A stretch of 38,404 nucleotides of DNA, taken from NCBI GenBank assembly GCA_964448105.1, contig CAYUVK010000042.1:1-38404 (forward strand), written 5' to 3'. A program made the translations under genes and the position numbers. Below are positions 16,456 through 24,640 of this stretch, in pieces. The notes under the pieces are model-generated. The model worked only from the letters and a program-made list of their open reading frames with translations. It made no database searches and was not told the DNA's origin. The DNA is from CAVQBP01 sp964448105. Its GTDB lineage: Bacteria > Bacteroidota > Ignavibacteria > Ignavibacteriales > Ignavibacteriaceae. How positions within the stretch are numbered: position 1 is the first letter of the stretch; each line of letters opens with the position of its first letter.

Positions 16456-17571
16456 TTAGAATGAATAAACCGCACCAATGAGGGCTGTGCTCTGGCTATC
16501 GTTAACTAAATTGCCGCTTGCGTCCTCAAAAACATGTACACCTTGTTGAGCCGGACTTGATGAATCAAGTCTGTACTCAAGCCTGACGAAAAAGTCAGAC
16601 GTGAAATCGTGCTCATAAGTAAAAGTAAATTCAGAGAGTTTTTGAGCTACCCCGGTAGTAAAAGCATCAACATCGTTATAAAGTTCGCCTCGAACAGCAA
16701 TAGAATTGAAGTCGTTTAAACTATATTTTAATATGCCAGATATGCCGCTCCAAATTAAAACATCATTAGGAGTATTACTATATTGTCCATAGTTATAGTC
16801 TATAGATAGAGAGAATGAACTAGTTATTTGATAATTCAATATTCCTTCAAATACCTGCGTTTTGTTAGTCATATTGGCCATTTCAGCTCCTCCGATATAA
16901 TTAAAAATTAAGCCCAAATTTGAAGAAGGTGAAAAAGCAAGCTCAGCACCAAAGGTTTTATCAGTATTGTTATCATTTACAATATTCCAACCATTGTATA
17001 AATAAAGAGTCCCAGAAAAATTATCTGTAAAGGGGTAAGAGGCAGATACTCCTATATGGTCGAATGGTATTGCATAGCCAAAAAGTATAGAACGACTATA
17101 ATTGACATTCGCCGGGGCTTCAATTACTTCGCCACCCATATGAGTTACTAATTTCCCGGCATTGATTGTCAAACCTTTTCCCCATGGAATTGTTGCTGTT
17201 AAATAAGCATCTTCAACATTTCTTAATGAAGGGGCACCGGCAAGAGTAGCATCAGTATTTACTATATCTATTGATGGTCCATACGCAAGATCTATTTTGA
17301 ACCCGACCGGGCTTGCAGCTTTTTGAATGACTAATTTTGCCATTCCTAAATTAAACTGGTTTTCATTTGCATCGAATACATGGTAAGTATTTAAACGATC
17401 CGGGGGTTTATTAAAATTTTCACTAAAATAAGTATCTATATAGCCGCTAATTTGAATATTAGATTTTGTACTATCGCTTTGAGAATAATTATTACTGTAC
17501 AAAATTAAAACACTACAAAGTGTAATATAAAAGAACTTTCCAGATGGTATTGTTGATTTATATATTTTCAT
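16456..17571 (-). CDS. Outer-membrane beta-barrel porin (BBP2/OmpL-like)
   Basis: 371 residues with a signal peptide ending NNYSQS, then alternating amphipathic strands and a C-terminal aromatic end (LIGAVYSF) typical of outer-membrane barrels. ISGYIDTYFSENFN, AKLVIQKAASPVGFKIDLAYGP and INAGKLVTHMGGEVIEAP match the BBP2 porin group as I know it. It stands between glnK2 (36 bp) and amt2 (51 bp), so it is very probably the outer-membrane entry point for ammonium or another small nitrogen compound, co-expressed with the inner-membrane channel. Substrate is inferred only from context. Confidence 0.85.
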   Translation of the reverse strand: MKIYKSTIPSGKFFYITLCSVLILYSNNYSQSDSTKSNIQISGYIDTYFSENFNKPPDRLNTYHVFDANENQFNLGMAKLVIQKAASPVGFKIDLAYGPSIDIVNTDATLAGAPSLRNVEDAYLTATIPWGKGLTINAGKLVTHMGGEVIEAPANVNYSRSILFGYAIPFDHIGVSASYPFTDNFSGTLYLYNGWNIVNDNNTDKTFGAELAFSPSSNLGLIFNYIGGAEMANMTNKTQVFEGILNYQITSSFSLSIDYNYGQYSNTPNDVLIWSGISGILKYSLNDFNSIAVRGELYNDVDAFTTGVAQKLSEFTFTYEHDFTSDFFVRLEYRLDSSSPAQQGVHVFEDASGNLVNDSQSTALIGAVYSF

Positions 17572-17607
17572 AAAATTAATTCTTTCAAATTATTAAAGGT
17601 TATTAAA

Positions 17608-17949
17608 CTAGTTGATTGCGCTTTCACCAGCTTCTTCGGTTCTAACCCTTATTGCTTCGTCTATAGTAGAGACGAATATTTTACCGTCACCTACTTGGCC
17701 AGTTTTAGCTTGAGATATAATAATTGATAAAGCTTTTTCTAGCTTATCGTCTGTAACAACAACTTGAAGTAAAATTTTAGGTACAAAATCAATGTGGTAT
17801 TCCGATCCACGGTAAATCTCAGTCTGACCTTTCTGCCGGCCAATCCCTCTTACTTCCAGAATGGTCATGCCCTTAATGCCAGCTTCAACTAAGGCTTCCT
17901 TAACCTCGTCAAGTTTATGAGGTCTTATCACGGCTTCTATTTTTTTCAT
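17608..17949 (-). CDS. glnK: PII nitrogen regulatory protein, copy 2
   Basis: 113 residues, opening MKKIEAVIRPHKLDEVKEAL. The T-loop RGIGRQKGQTEIYRGSEY has Tyr51; B-loop KTGQVGDGKIF and C-loop IRVRTEEAGESAIN are intact. It heads the glnK2-porin-amt2 operon, so it likely gates Amt2 under nitrogen sufficiency. The longer frame to 18024 adds 25 unrelated residues; ATG 17949 with AAGGAGAAAA just upstream is the clear start. Similarity to glnK1 suggests an old duplication of the PII-Amt pair within this locus. Confidence 0.95.
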   Translation of the reverse strand: MKKIEAVIRPHKLDEVKEALVEAGIKGMTILEVRGIGRQKGQTEIYRGSEYHIDFVPKILLQVVVTDDKLEKALSIIISQAKTGQVGDGKIFVSTIDEAIRVRTEEAGESAIN

Positions 17950-18372
17950 TTTTTCTCCTTGATTATTGTTATTGATTTTGAAATAAACACTAAATCTTTT
18001 GTAAAAGGTTAATGAAAAAATCACATCTTCTAAAAAATCATTTCCTTACAATTCGTATAGTTGGAAAAATTGTATCTGCTTATTTTTAAATCTTCTTGTT
18101 ATGACCATGTGGTCAATCGGTAAGAAACCTAAACTATTATTATAATTATAATATATAACCTTAATAATTTAGAAATATGGGGTATAATTTATTATATTCT
18201 AAGGCATTTGTCAAGATATATTTAATTAATTTTTATTAATCTTGAGAAGTATTACATTAATTTAAATATTTATTGATTTTCCCCTAAATAATTAAATCTA
18301 ATATAATAAAATGACAAAATAGTTAATAAATCAGCTGTAATAAATAAATATAGGCAAGTTTAAAATATAAAA
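17950..18372 (-). promoter_or_regulatory. Control region upstream of the glnK2-porin-amt2 operon
   Basis: 423 bp without a gene. It contains a dyad TGACCATGTGGTCA (18102-18115; arms TGACCA/TGGTCA, spacer TG), which on the minus strand overlaps a TTGACC that could be a -35 element. A second possible promoter is TTGACA (18214-18209), 17 bases, TAAATT (18191-18186), also on the minus strand. No GG-N10-GC sigma54 element was seen. A nitrogen- or Crp-type activator site is possible but unproven. Confidence 0.4.
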
Positions 18373-19041
18373 TCAGCGTTTCTCAAAATGCTGGTAATCT
18401 TTGGAATGTTTCCAATTGCCTCCCCAGTCCCAGCCATTTTTTAAAAAAAATTTAACAATGAAGGATGATTTTAATATGGTGCCGGGTACTTTTTTATTAT
18501 AGAAAGAACCTTTAGGTATTACCCTGCCACTTTTAATTCGTGGATTTAATTTAGGATTTATATCAATTGCTCTTCCGGTTGCATGATAGGAAAGCTTTTT
18601 TGTCCCTTTTATTTTTCTGTAGTTAAAAGCAGATGTATTGTTATCTTCCATTGATGTTTCATCATTCCAATTATATTTGGAAATCGGGATAACTTTTTTT
18701 ATTGGGAATTTTTTTTCTCTTATTAGTTTAAAAATATCTTTAATATCTCTTACTAATTCTTTATTTATTACAATTTGTCCTTTGTGAAGTTTACCATCAA
18801 ATGAATAATAATAAACATTCACAATGGTTAGTAATTTTTTTATGCTGATAGAAATATCAATTCCCGATAAAGCTTCTTGAAGCGAACAATTACTGTCTAC
18901 AATAATATTGCTTGTATCAGAAATATAGTTCTTCTTTTTTATTGGTAAGATGGATTTGGTATTTATCAAATTATTTTGGAAGGTTAAAAAAACAACCGGT
19001 ATTAAAAAAAGCACTAAAATTCTTTTATAATTAATACTCAT
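18373..19041 (-). CDS. Exported M15-family peptidase (D-Ala-D-Ala carboxypeptidase-like)
   Basis: 222 residues: N-terminal signal or anchor (residues 7-22), a variable 130-residue middle, then a VanY/M15 metallopeptidase core. Predicted zinc ligands are His153 and Asp160 in SYHATGRAIDIN, and His218 in KDYQHFEKR. The DWGGNW segment before the last His is the usual M15 signature. Such enzymes trim peptidoglycan stem peptides or cross-links in the periplasm. It is a single gene, divergent from the FKBP lipoprotein gene across an 89-bp shared promoter region. Specificity cannot be read from the sequence. Confidence 0.85.
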   Translation of the reverse strand: MSINYKRILVLFLIPVVFLTFQNNLINTKSILPIKKKNYISDTSNIIVDSNCSLQEALSGIDISISIKKLLTIVNVYYYSFDGKLHKGQIVINKELVRDIKDIFKLIREKKFPIKKVIPISKYNWNDETSMEDNNTSAFNYRKIKGTKKLSYHATGRAIDINPKLNPRIKSGRVIPKGSFYNKKVPGTILKSSFIVKFFLKNGWDWGGNWKHSKDYQHFEKR

Positions 19042-19130
19042 TATTAATAAATTTCGTTATGTTTATTCTTTCAATTAAAGAATATAAAGAAATATTCAAT
19101 CGTAATCTAATTAACAATTAAAGGAATATT

Positions 19131-19958
19131 ATGAAAATAATTTTTGCACTCAGCATGATGTTTTTAATAGTTATTGGCTGCAGCAACAAACCTGAAATTA
19201 AAAAGAAAGAGTCGGGTTTACATTATGTTGATGATACGGTAGGGGTGGGAAAAATTGCACAAAAGGGGAGTTTCATTACTGTAAATTTCAGAGTTTGGGT
19301 AATGAAAGACTCGTCTGATGATTTTAGCGATTGGTCTAAAGATTCATCAAAAATAAGACAAAAAATAGAAGATTCGTGGACGACCGGCAAACCTTATAAA
19401 TTTGTTCTTGGAGAAGGAAACTTTATTAAAGGCAGTGATGAAGGGATAGAGGGGATGAAAACTGGAGGAACCAGAACAATAATAATACCTGCAAGATTAG
19501 CTTACGGCAAAACAGGTATTAGACCTGTGATACCGCCAAATAGTAATCTAAAGATTGACATTCAACTTTTAAATGTTAAAGATAAAATTACAGTCTCAAT
19601 GTGGAATGTTGATACGACAAAAATGAAATCAACCAAAAGCGGTTTAAAATATATTATAGTTCAGGAGGGAACAGGTAGAACCGCTGATTCAGGAGATGTG
19701 GTAACTGTCCATTATACCGGATGGCTAAAAGACAGCACAAAATTTGATAGTTCGGTAGAACGGGATGAACCATTTACTTTTACTGTAGGTGCGCATCGAG
19801 TTATTCCGGGTTGGGACGAAGGGATTCGGTTTTTAAATAAGGGTGCTAAAGCAAGGTTTATTATCCCTCCAGATTTGGCTTATGGAAATAGACCTGTTGG
19901 AAAAATTCCACCAAATTCAACTTTAATTTTTGATGTGGAATTGTTAGATATTAAATAA
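19131..19958 (+). CDS. Lipoprotein with two FKBP-type peptidyl-prolyl isomerase domains
   Basis: 275 residues. The lipobox LIVIGCS gives Cys17. Two FKBP domains follow: residues about 30-150, with an unusual insertion in the first hairpin (DSSDDFSDWSKDSSKIRQ), and about 160-275, which is canonical (VVTVHYTGWLKDSTKFDSS, VIPGWDEGIRFLNKGAKARF, LAYGNRPVGKIPPNSTLIFD). The second domain keeps the typical active-site aromatics (Tyr, Phe, Trp in VIPGW); the first keeps LAYG but replaces the Trp-bearing segment with FIKGSDEG, so it may be a binding rather than catalytic module. Likely a periplasm-facing folding helper. Ends at a perfect hairpin terminator (19968-19999). Confidence 0.9.
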   Translation: MKIIFALSMMFLIVIGCSNKPEIKKKESGLHYVDDTVGVGKIAQKGSFITVNFRVWVMKDSSDDFSDWSKDSSKIRQKIEDSWTTGKPYKFVLGEGNFIKGSDEGIEGMKTGGTRTIIIPARLAYGKTGIRPVIPPNSNLKIDIQLLNVKDKITVSMWNVDTTKMKSTKSGLKYIIVQEGTGRTADSGDVVTVHYTGWLKDSTKFDSSVERDEPFTFTVGAHRVIPGWDEGIRFLNKGAKARFIIPPDLAYGNRPVGKIPPNSTLIFDVELLDIK

Positions 19959-19967
19959 AAATTATAT

Positions 19968-19999
19968 AAACCCGGTTTCTTTTGGAAACCGGGTTTTTT
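19968..19999 (+). terminator. Intrinsic terminator after the FKBP lipoprotein
   Basis: AAACCCGGTTTC (19968-19979) pairs with GAAACCGGGTTT (19985-19996) around a 5-base loop, then TTT. It is A-rich on the other side, so it may also stop the convergent kinase gene. Confidence 0.9.
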
Positions 20000-20010
20000 G
20001 CGATTGAATT

Positions 20011-20895
20011 TTATAAGTAGGAATAAATAAGTGAAATTGCTTGCTGATAATATCCTCTTCCAAATAAATTTAAATGATTTAAGACATGATATAGTTTATA
20101 AATATTTTCCCTGTAATTATAACCTTCCCGAAGGGGAAAATTTTCATTATATGAATTATAAAATTCCGAACTAAATCCGCCAAATAGCCTTGTCATTCCA
20201 AGATCTGCCTCACGATGCCCATAGTAAACGGCAGGATCAATCAAACATGCATCACCGTTTTCATCAACCATATAATTTCCGCTCCATAAATCCCCGTGTA
20301 ATAACGATGGTAGTTCTTCGGAACCGGATAATATTTCTTCAATTTTGTTTTCTAGTTTAGAAATTCCCTGCATTAACTCTTCAGTTGCAAAACCATTTTT
20401 TTCTGCGAGCTTAAACTGGTATAAAATTCTTTTGTTAAAATAGAATTTTATCCAGTTGGTCTGCTCATCTTTCTCCGGTATATTTAACTGCGGGTTTGCT
20501 CCGATGTAGTTGTCTTCAAAAAAGCCGAATGTTTTAGAATTGTATTTGTGCATCATCGAAAATTTTATTCCAAAATCCCGTGAAAAAGATTTTGATTTAT
20601 TTGAAGAGTTAATAAACTCTAAAAGAATAAAATTTCTTTCAGCCATTATCACTTCAGGCACTTTTATAGCACCAGATTTTTTTAACTCAATAAGCCCGTT
20701 AGCTTCTTTTAAAAACATATCTCCTTCATGGGTATCATTAATTTTTAGAAGATAAGCCCTATCATCAGCTGTTTTTATCCTATAAGCATTGCTGATGCAG
20801 CCGCCGGAAAGTGAGTTTAATGAAATAATCGATGTCTTTAATTCATCTTCGATTTTATTTTTTATTCTCGAATTCAATATCTTCCTTAATTCCAT
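20011..20895 (-). CDS. Fructosamine/ketosamine-3-kinase family protein
   Basis: An aminoglycoside-phosphotransferase-fold kinase that phosphorylates ketoamine sugars on glycated proteins so that they fall off (protein deglycation). SGGCISNAYRIK is the nucleotide loop, YLLKIN holds the ATP lysine, LLHGDLWSGN is the catalytic loop, and LIDPAVYYGHREADLGM contains the metal Asp. I start at ATG 20895 (MELRKILNS), which places the glycine loop at the usual distance; a start at 20916 (MPLPAYLM) is also open. The gene overlaps the end of the low-molecular-weight phosphatase gene by about 41 bp, so translation is probably coupled. Bacterial members of this family often act on ribulosamines or erythrulosamines. 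Confidence 0.9.
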   Translation of the reverse strand: MELRKILNSRIKNKIEDELKTSIISLNSLSGGCISNAYRIKTADDRAYLLKINDTHEGDMFLKEANGLIELKKSGAIKVPEVIMAERNFILLEFINSSNKSKSFSRDFGIKFSMMHKYNSKTFGFFEDNYIGANPQLNIPEKDEQTNWIKFYFNKRILYQFKLAEKNGFATEELMQGISKLENKIEEILSGSEELPSLLHGDLWSGNYMVDENGDACLIDPAVYYGHREADLGMTRLFGGFSSEFYNSYNENFPLREGYNYRENIYKLYHVLNHLNLFGRGYYQQAISLIYSYL

Positions 20896-21352
20896 TAAAT
20901 AAGCCGGAAGAGGCATCTTCCAAAATATTCAGAACTATTTCAAAGCCTGAAGAACCACCAAAATACGGATCAGGAACTTCATCAACATCCTCAAGTGAAG
21001 AAAATTCTATCATCTTATGGATTTTATCAATATACTTTCCATCCTGATCCAATTCCAATAATGTATAATAATTTTCATTATCCATTGCAACAATATAGTC
21101 GAAAGAATCGAAATCAACATCCGGATTAAATTTTCTGGCAATACTATCTAATATATACCCCCTTTTTTTTGCAGATGATTTCATTCGTGCATCGGGCTGT
21201 TCACCGGCATGATAATCAATAGTTCCTGCAGAATCAATTTCAATTTGTTTTTCATAATCATTTTTTTTTACAATAGATTTCATTATACCTTCAGCGGCAG
21301 GTGATCTGCAAATATTTCCGAGACAAACAAATAACACTTTCTTCTTATCCAT
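20855..21352 (-). CDS. Low-molecular-weight protein-tyrosine-phosphatase family protein
   Basis: 165 residues. The P-loop VCLGNICRSP gives Cys10 and Arg16; the general acid Asp128 is in VPDPYFGG. MDNENYYTLLEL is the aromatic substrate-pocket strip. It overlaps the downstream fructosamine-kinase gene. LMW-PTP relatives encoded beside ketosamine kinases in bacteria and plants have been reported to act as ribulosamine/erythrulosamine 5-phosphatases, so this enzyme may remove the 5-phosphate before the kinase acts, rather than act on phosphotyrosine. That role is inference from the gene pair. Confidence 0.92.
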   Translation of the reverse strand: MDKKKVLFVCLGNICRSPAAEGIMKSIVKKNDYEKQIEIDSAGTIDYHAGEQPDARMKSSAKKRGYILDSIARKFNPDVDFDSFDYIVAMDNENYYTLLELDQDGKYIDKIHKMIEFSSLEDVDEVPDPYFGGSSGFEIVLNILEDASSGLFNGIKEDIEFENKK

Positions 21353-21427
21353 TAAATATTTATTCTTTCTTATAAGATTATATTTTAAATTTAAATAAAA
21401 ATATAAATTTTAAAAATATTTTATTAT

Positions 21428-22942
21428 ATGAAAAACAAAATATATCTGATTTTTATTTTTTCTCTAATTAGTTTTAATAATATCTTTTCACAGCAGTATC
21501 CAAAGCGGGAAATGCGGGGAGTATGGGTGGCTGTAGTTGAAAATATTGATTGGCCGTCCTCTCCAACAGAAACATCTGGCGAGCAGATAAGTGAACTTGT
21601 GGGATTATTTGATAAACTGCAAGCTGCAGGGATAAATACAATATTTTTCCAGGTTCGGACGGAATGTGATGCAATATACAAGTCTTCTTTTGAACCATGG
21701 TCTTTTTGGTTAACCGGCAAACAGGGGAAAGCCCCTGATCCTTTTTATGATCCTTTGGAATTTGCAATTAAAGAAGCTCATTCAAAGGGTATGGAACTGC
21801 ATGCATGGATAAATCCTTATAGAGCAGTTAAAGATACAAGCTCGTATGTAAACTCAAAGAATCATATTTCAAAAACACATCCGGAATGGATGTTGCAATT
21901 TGGAAAGCTTAAAATACTAAATCCGGGTATCCCTGAAGTAACAAATTATATTGTTAAAATTGTAACGGATATAGTTTCTAAATATCCTGTAGACGGGATT
22001 CATTTTGATGATTATTTTTATCCATATTCTCCTCAAATAACCAATGAAGATTCGGCAACATTTAGAACTTATAAGGGAAAGTTTACAAATATCGATGATT
22101 GGCGAAGGAATAATATCAATTCGATGATTGCAAAAGTCTATAATGCAATAAATAAAACAAACCCAAAAATTCAATTTGGAGTTAGCCCTTTTGGAATTGT
22201 TGAAAATAAGTATGCAAATACAAGGGGATTCAATTCCTATGACAAAATATATTGTGATCCTTTAACATGGATAAAAGAAAAAACAGTTGATTATATTATT
22301 CCCCAGCTTTATTGGGAAATAGGGAATAAGTATGCCGACTTTAAAAAGCTGCTTCCCTGGTGGGCTTCAATAAAGGACGAGAGGCAAATTTATGCTGGAT
22401 TATCTTCGATTAAAATGACTTCTCCGGATTGGAATGGATCGCCTTCGGAATTGTATGATGAGATTAGGATGACAAGACAATCACAAAATGTTGATGGCAT
22501 TGTTTTCTATAGAGCAAAATCAATAGCTGAAAATTATTCCGGTTTAACGGATACTTTGAAAAATTCTTTTTTTAAATACCCGGCTTTTGTTCCAGTGATG
22601 AAATGGAAAAACTTTAGTAATCCCCCTGCTCCTTCAAACTTGATTGTTGAAGGAAATGATTCAAGCAGAATCTTAAAATGGTCAAAACCTATTAAGGAAT
22701 CAGTTTTTAATTATGTTATTTATAGATTTACCGATGGTGAAAAAATTGACTTAAATAATCCCGAAAATATCTTAAAAATAATTGTTAATAATGCTTCTTT
22801 TATAGATAATAAATTAATTGAAAATAGACATAAATTAACTTATGTTGTTACATCTTTAACTAATGAACAGATGGAAAGTATTGATTTTGCAATTAGCTCT
22901 ATTTCTCTTAATGCTAAAATTAAAAAGCCGGTAAAAGAATAG
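21428..22942 (+). CDS. Exported GHL10-type glycosyl-hydrolase-like protein
   Basis: 504 residues with a signal peptide (1-21, ending NIFSQ). The TIM-barrel DUF187/GHL10 domain begins REMRGVWVAVVENIDWPS and includes GINTIFFQVRTECDAIY, LHAWINPYRAVK and VDGIHFDDYFYPY (likely acidic catalytic or metal region), then YIIPQLYWEIG and DGIVFYRAKSI. A C-terminal domain of about 95 residues (PPAPSNLIVEGNDSSRILKW...) looks like a fibronectin-III fold. Members act outside the cytoplasm; some cleave peptidoglycan glycan lacking stem peptides, but the substrate here is not shown. Divergent from the LMW-PTP gene (75-bp gap). Confidence 0.88.
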   Translation: MKNKIYLIFIFSLISFNNIFSQQYPKREMRGVWVAVVENIDWPSSPTETSGEQISELVGLFDKLQAAGINTIFFQVRTECDAIYKSSFEPWSFWLTGKQGKAPDPFYDPLEFAIKEAHSKGMELHAWINPYRAVKDTSSYVNSKNHISKTHPEWMLQFGKLKILNPGIPEVTNYIVKIVTDIVSKYPVDGIHFDDYFYPYSPQITNEDSATFRTYKGKFTNIDDWRRNNINSMIAKVYNAINKTNPKIQFGVSPFGIVENKYANTRGFNSYDKIYCDPLTWIKEKTVDYIIPQLYWEIGNKYADFKKLLPWWASIKDERQIYAGLSSIKMTSPDWNGSPSELYDEIRMTRQSQNVDGIVFYRAKSIAENYSGLTDTLKNSFFKYPAFVPVMKWKNFSNPPAPSNLIVEGNDSSRILKWSKPIKESVFNYVIYRFTDGEKIDLNNPENILKIIVNNASFIDNKLIENRHKLTYVVTSLTNEQMESIDFAISSISLNAKIKKPVKE

Positions 22943-23034
22943 TTTTGCAGGATTTAATTTGATATATCCTTTTTATTAATTAATTACTTTTTATTATTTT
23001 ATTATAACTATCAAAATTTGTTAAGGAGAAATTA

Positions 23035-23385
23035 ATGGCATATATAATAACAAAACTTTGTTTGGATTGTAAAGATGTTGCATGTACCCAAGTTTGTCCG
23101 GTTGATTGTATTTATGAATATTCCGGGGATGATCCGGATATCCCTAAAAGTATGCTGTTAATTGATCCCGATGAATGCATAGATTGCAATGCTTGTGTAC
23201 CTGAATGCCCGTGGGAAGCAATTTTTGAAGAAGATTTGATCCCCGATATTTTTGAAAACGATATAGAATTGAACGCAAGGATCGTAGGCAAACAAAGATT
23301 TGTGCCAAAACGGGATGAGGAAAAGAAAATGCCAACCCCGGGAGAAGTTGAAGCTAATAAGAAAAAGTGGGGATATACTGATTAA
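23035..23385 (+). CDS. Ferredoxin, FdxA-like two-cluster type
   Basis: 116-residue soluble electron carrier. First motif: Cys9, Cys12, Cys17, Cys21-Pro with an extra Cys25 (CPVDCIY); second: Cys48, Cys51, Cys54, Cys58-Pro (ECIDCNACVPECPWEAI). The spacing CxxCxxxxCxxxCPVDC is that of the seven/eight-iron FdxA-like ferredoxins. A 45-residue tail (residues 72-116, about the length seen in FdxA) follows, with KKWGYTD at the end. Strong AAGGAG site 8 bases before the ATG. It is a lone gene; its redox partner is not evident from neighbours. Confidence 0.9.
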   Translation: MAYIITKLCLDCKDVACTQVCPVDCIYEYSGDDPDIPKSMLLIDPDECIDCNACVPECPWEAIFEEDLIPDIFENDIELNARIVGKQRFVPKRDEEKKMPTPGEVEANKKKWGYTD

Positions 23386-23528
23386 AATCTCACTCGTTCA
23401 TGCATAAAATAACTTTTTTTGATTCCGGGATATAGTCAATTGATAATTTTTGATTTTCACTTTTCCAAAATTTCTTAAATAAAAATCATTAATCAATATT
23501 CAAGATGCAATTATTTTTGTTTTTGATA

Positions 23529-24494
23529 TTAAAAACAAATTGTAAAACTTAAGCCAGGATTGGGGGTAAATTTTTCTGAACCGGATTGAATATTCGGAGA
23601 ATTCTTGAATTGACTTCTGTAATATTTCCCTACAGTAGAACCTATAGCATAAGACATAAATGCTGCGGCAATTGCATCGGAAAACCAGTGCATTCCTCCC
23701 CGGTTAAGAGAAGAAACAGCAAAAATAATATAAGCTACATAACTGTAACCGGCAATCTTTAACCAGGTTTTATCGGGGTAAAAATTTGTTAAAGCTGAAA
23801 CTACAGCCATTGTAGATGAAGTATGACCAGAAGGCCAGCCCCAAAATATTCCGCCTCTCATAAATCCAAATCTAAATTTTTTGCTTAAACTTTCCATATC
23901 GGTATTATTTCTCCAATCTGGGTGGGAACGGCCTGTGACAGCTTTTAATAATGAATTATATAAAAAAGCAATTAAACTAGATTGTAAAACTGCAAATGAT
24001 GCTCCGACAGCTTGGTTATCGTGTCCCAATTTACCATAAGCATAGAGTGAACCACCTACAACGATTGGAAAATACATGCCCATTCTAATAACCGGCCGGG
24101 CGAAATTGCCATATTCCTCATGTTTGTTAAAAAAGTTTTCAACATAATAATCAGTATTGCTTGATACTATAAGAAATGTCGATGCAAAACCTGCCAAATG
24201 GAGATAGAGATTATCACCTTTAAAACTATTTAAAATATTATTTCCTAAATTGCAGAATATATTTAAATCTGGCTCTGTTGAACCGGAAATATTTAATAAA
24301 GATCTGCTTGAAGTAAGGTTACCGAATGCACTAAGGTTTGATAATGAGACTGAATTTAATGAATTATTATATCCAGAAATTAAGGAATTTACGTTATTTC
24401 TTAGTCTAATTTGCTGTGCATTTATGGGTATTATATCAAAGAGACATAATAAATAGAGAAGTGTATACAATTGAAGATTTAAGAAGATTCTCAT
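23529..24494 (-). CDS. PAP2-family phosphatase-like membrane protein
   Basis: 321 residues. N-terminal signal (1-27, ending PINAQQ), about 70 residues of low-complexity Ser/Asn/Leu, then several membrane spans carrying the acid-phosphatase signature. Motif 1 is K184-AVTG-R189SHP, motif 2 is PSGH at 221-224, and motif 3 is LNRGGMHWFSD with Arg265, His269 and Asp273. All catalytic residues are present. Likely dephosphorylates lipid phosphates (phosphatidate or undecaprenyl pyrophosphate) at the periplasmic face. Convergent with the ferredoxin gene and divergent from DUF72. Confidence 0.88.
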   Translation of the reverse strand: MRIFLNLQLYTLLYLLCLFDIIPINAQQIRLRNNVNSLISGYNNSLNSVSLSNLSAFGNLTSSRSLLNISGSTEPDLNIFCNLGNNILNSFKGDNLYLHLAGFASTFLIVSSNTDYYVENFFNKHEEYGNFARPVIRMGMYFPIVVGGSLYAYGKLGHDNQAVGASFAVLQSSLIAFLYNSLLKAVTGRSHPDWRNNTDMESLSKKFRFGFMRGGIFWGWPSGHTSSTMAVVSALTNFYPDKTWLKIAGYSYVAYIIFAVSSLNRGGMHWFSDAIAAAFMSYAIGSTVGKYYRSQFKNSPNIQSGSEKFTPNPGLSFTICF

Positions 24495-24640
24495 TATTCA
24501 AATCTAATAATTTCAAATTCTCGTAACAAGATGGTTTTTAATGAAATAATAGGAATATTTGGGGGGAGTGATTTAGTTTTAATTTTTTTAATTTTTTTTT
24601 GTAATTTTTAACATTCAATTAATAAGAGAGGGGATTATTC

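Noticed and set aside
18025..18372. Sigma54 promoter for the nitrogen operon
   Set aside because: No GG-N10-GC element with acceptable flanks found on the relevant strand.
21424..21767. Two antisense frames of about 97 residues opposite the GHL10 gene
   Set aside because: Shadows of a strongly recognised coding region, with shadow-like composition.
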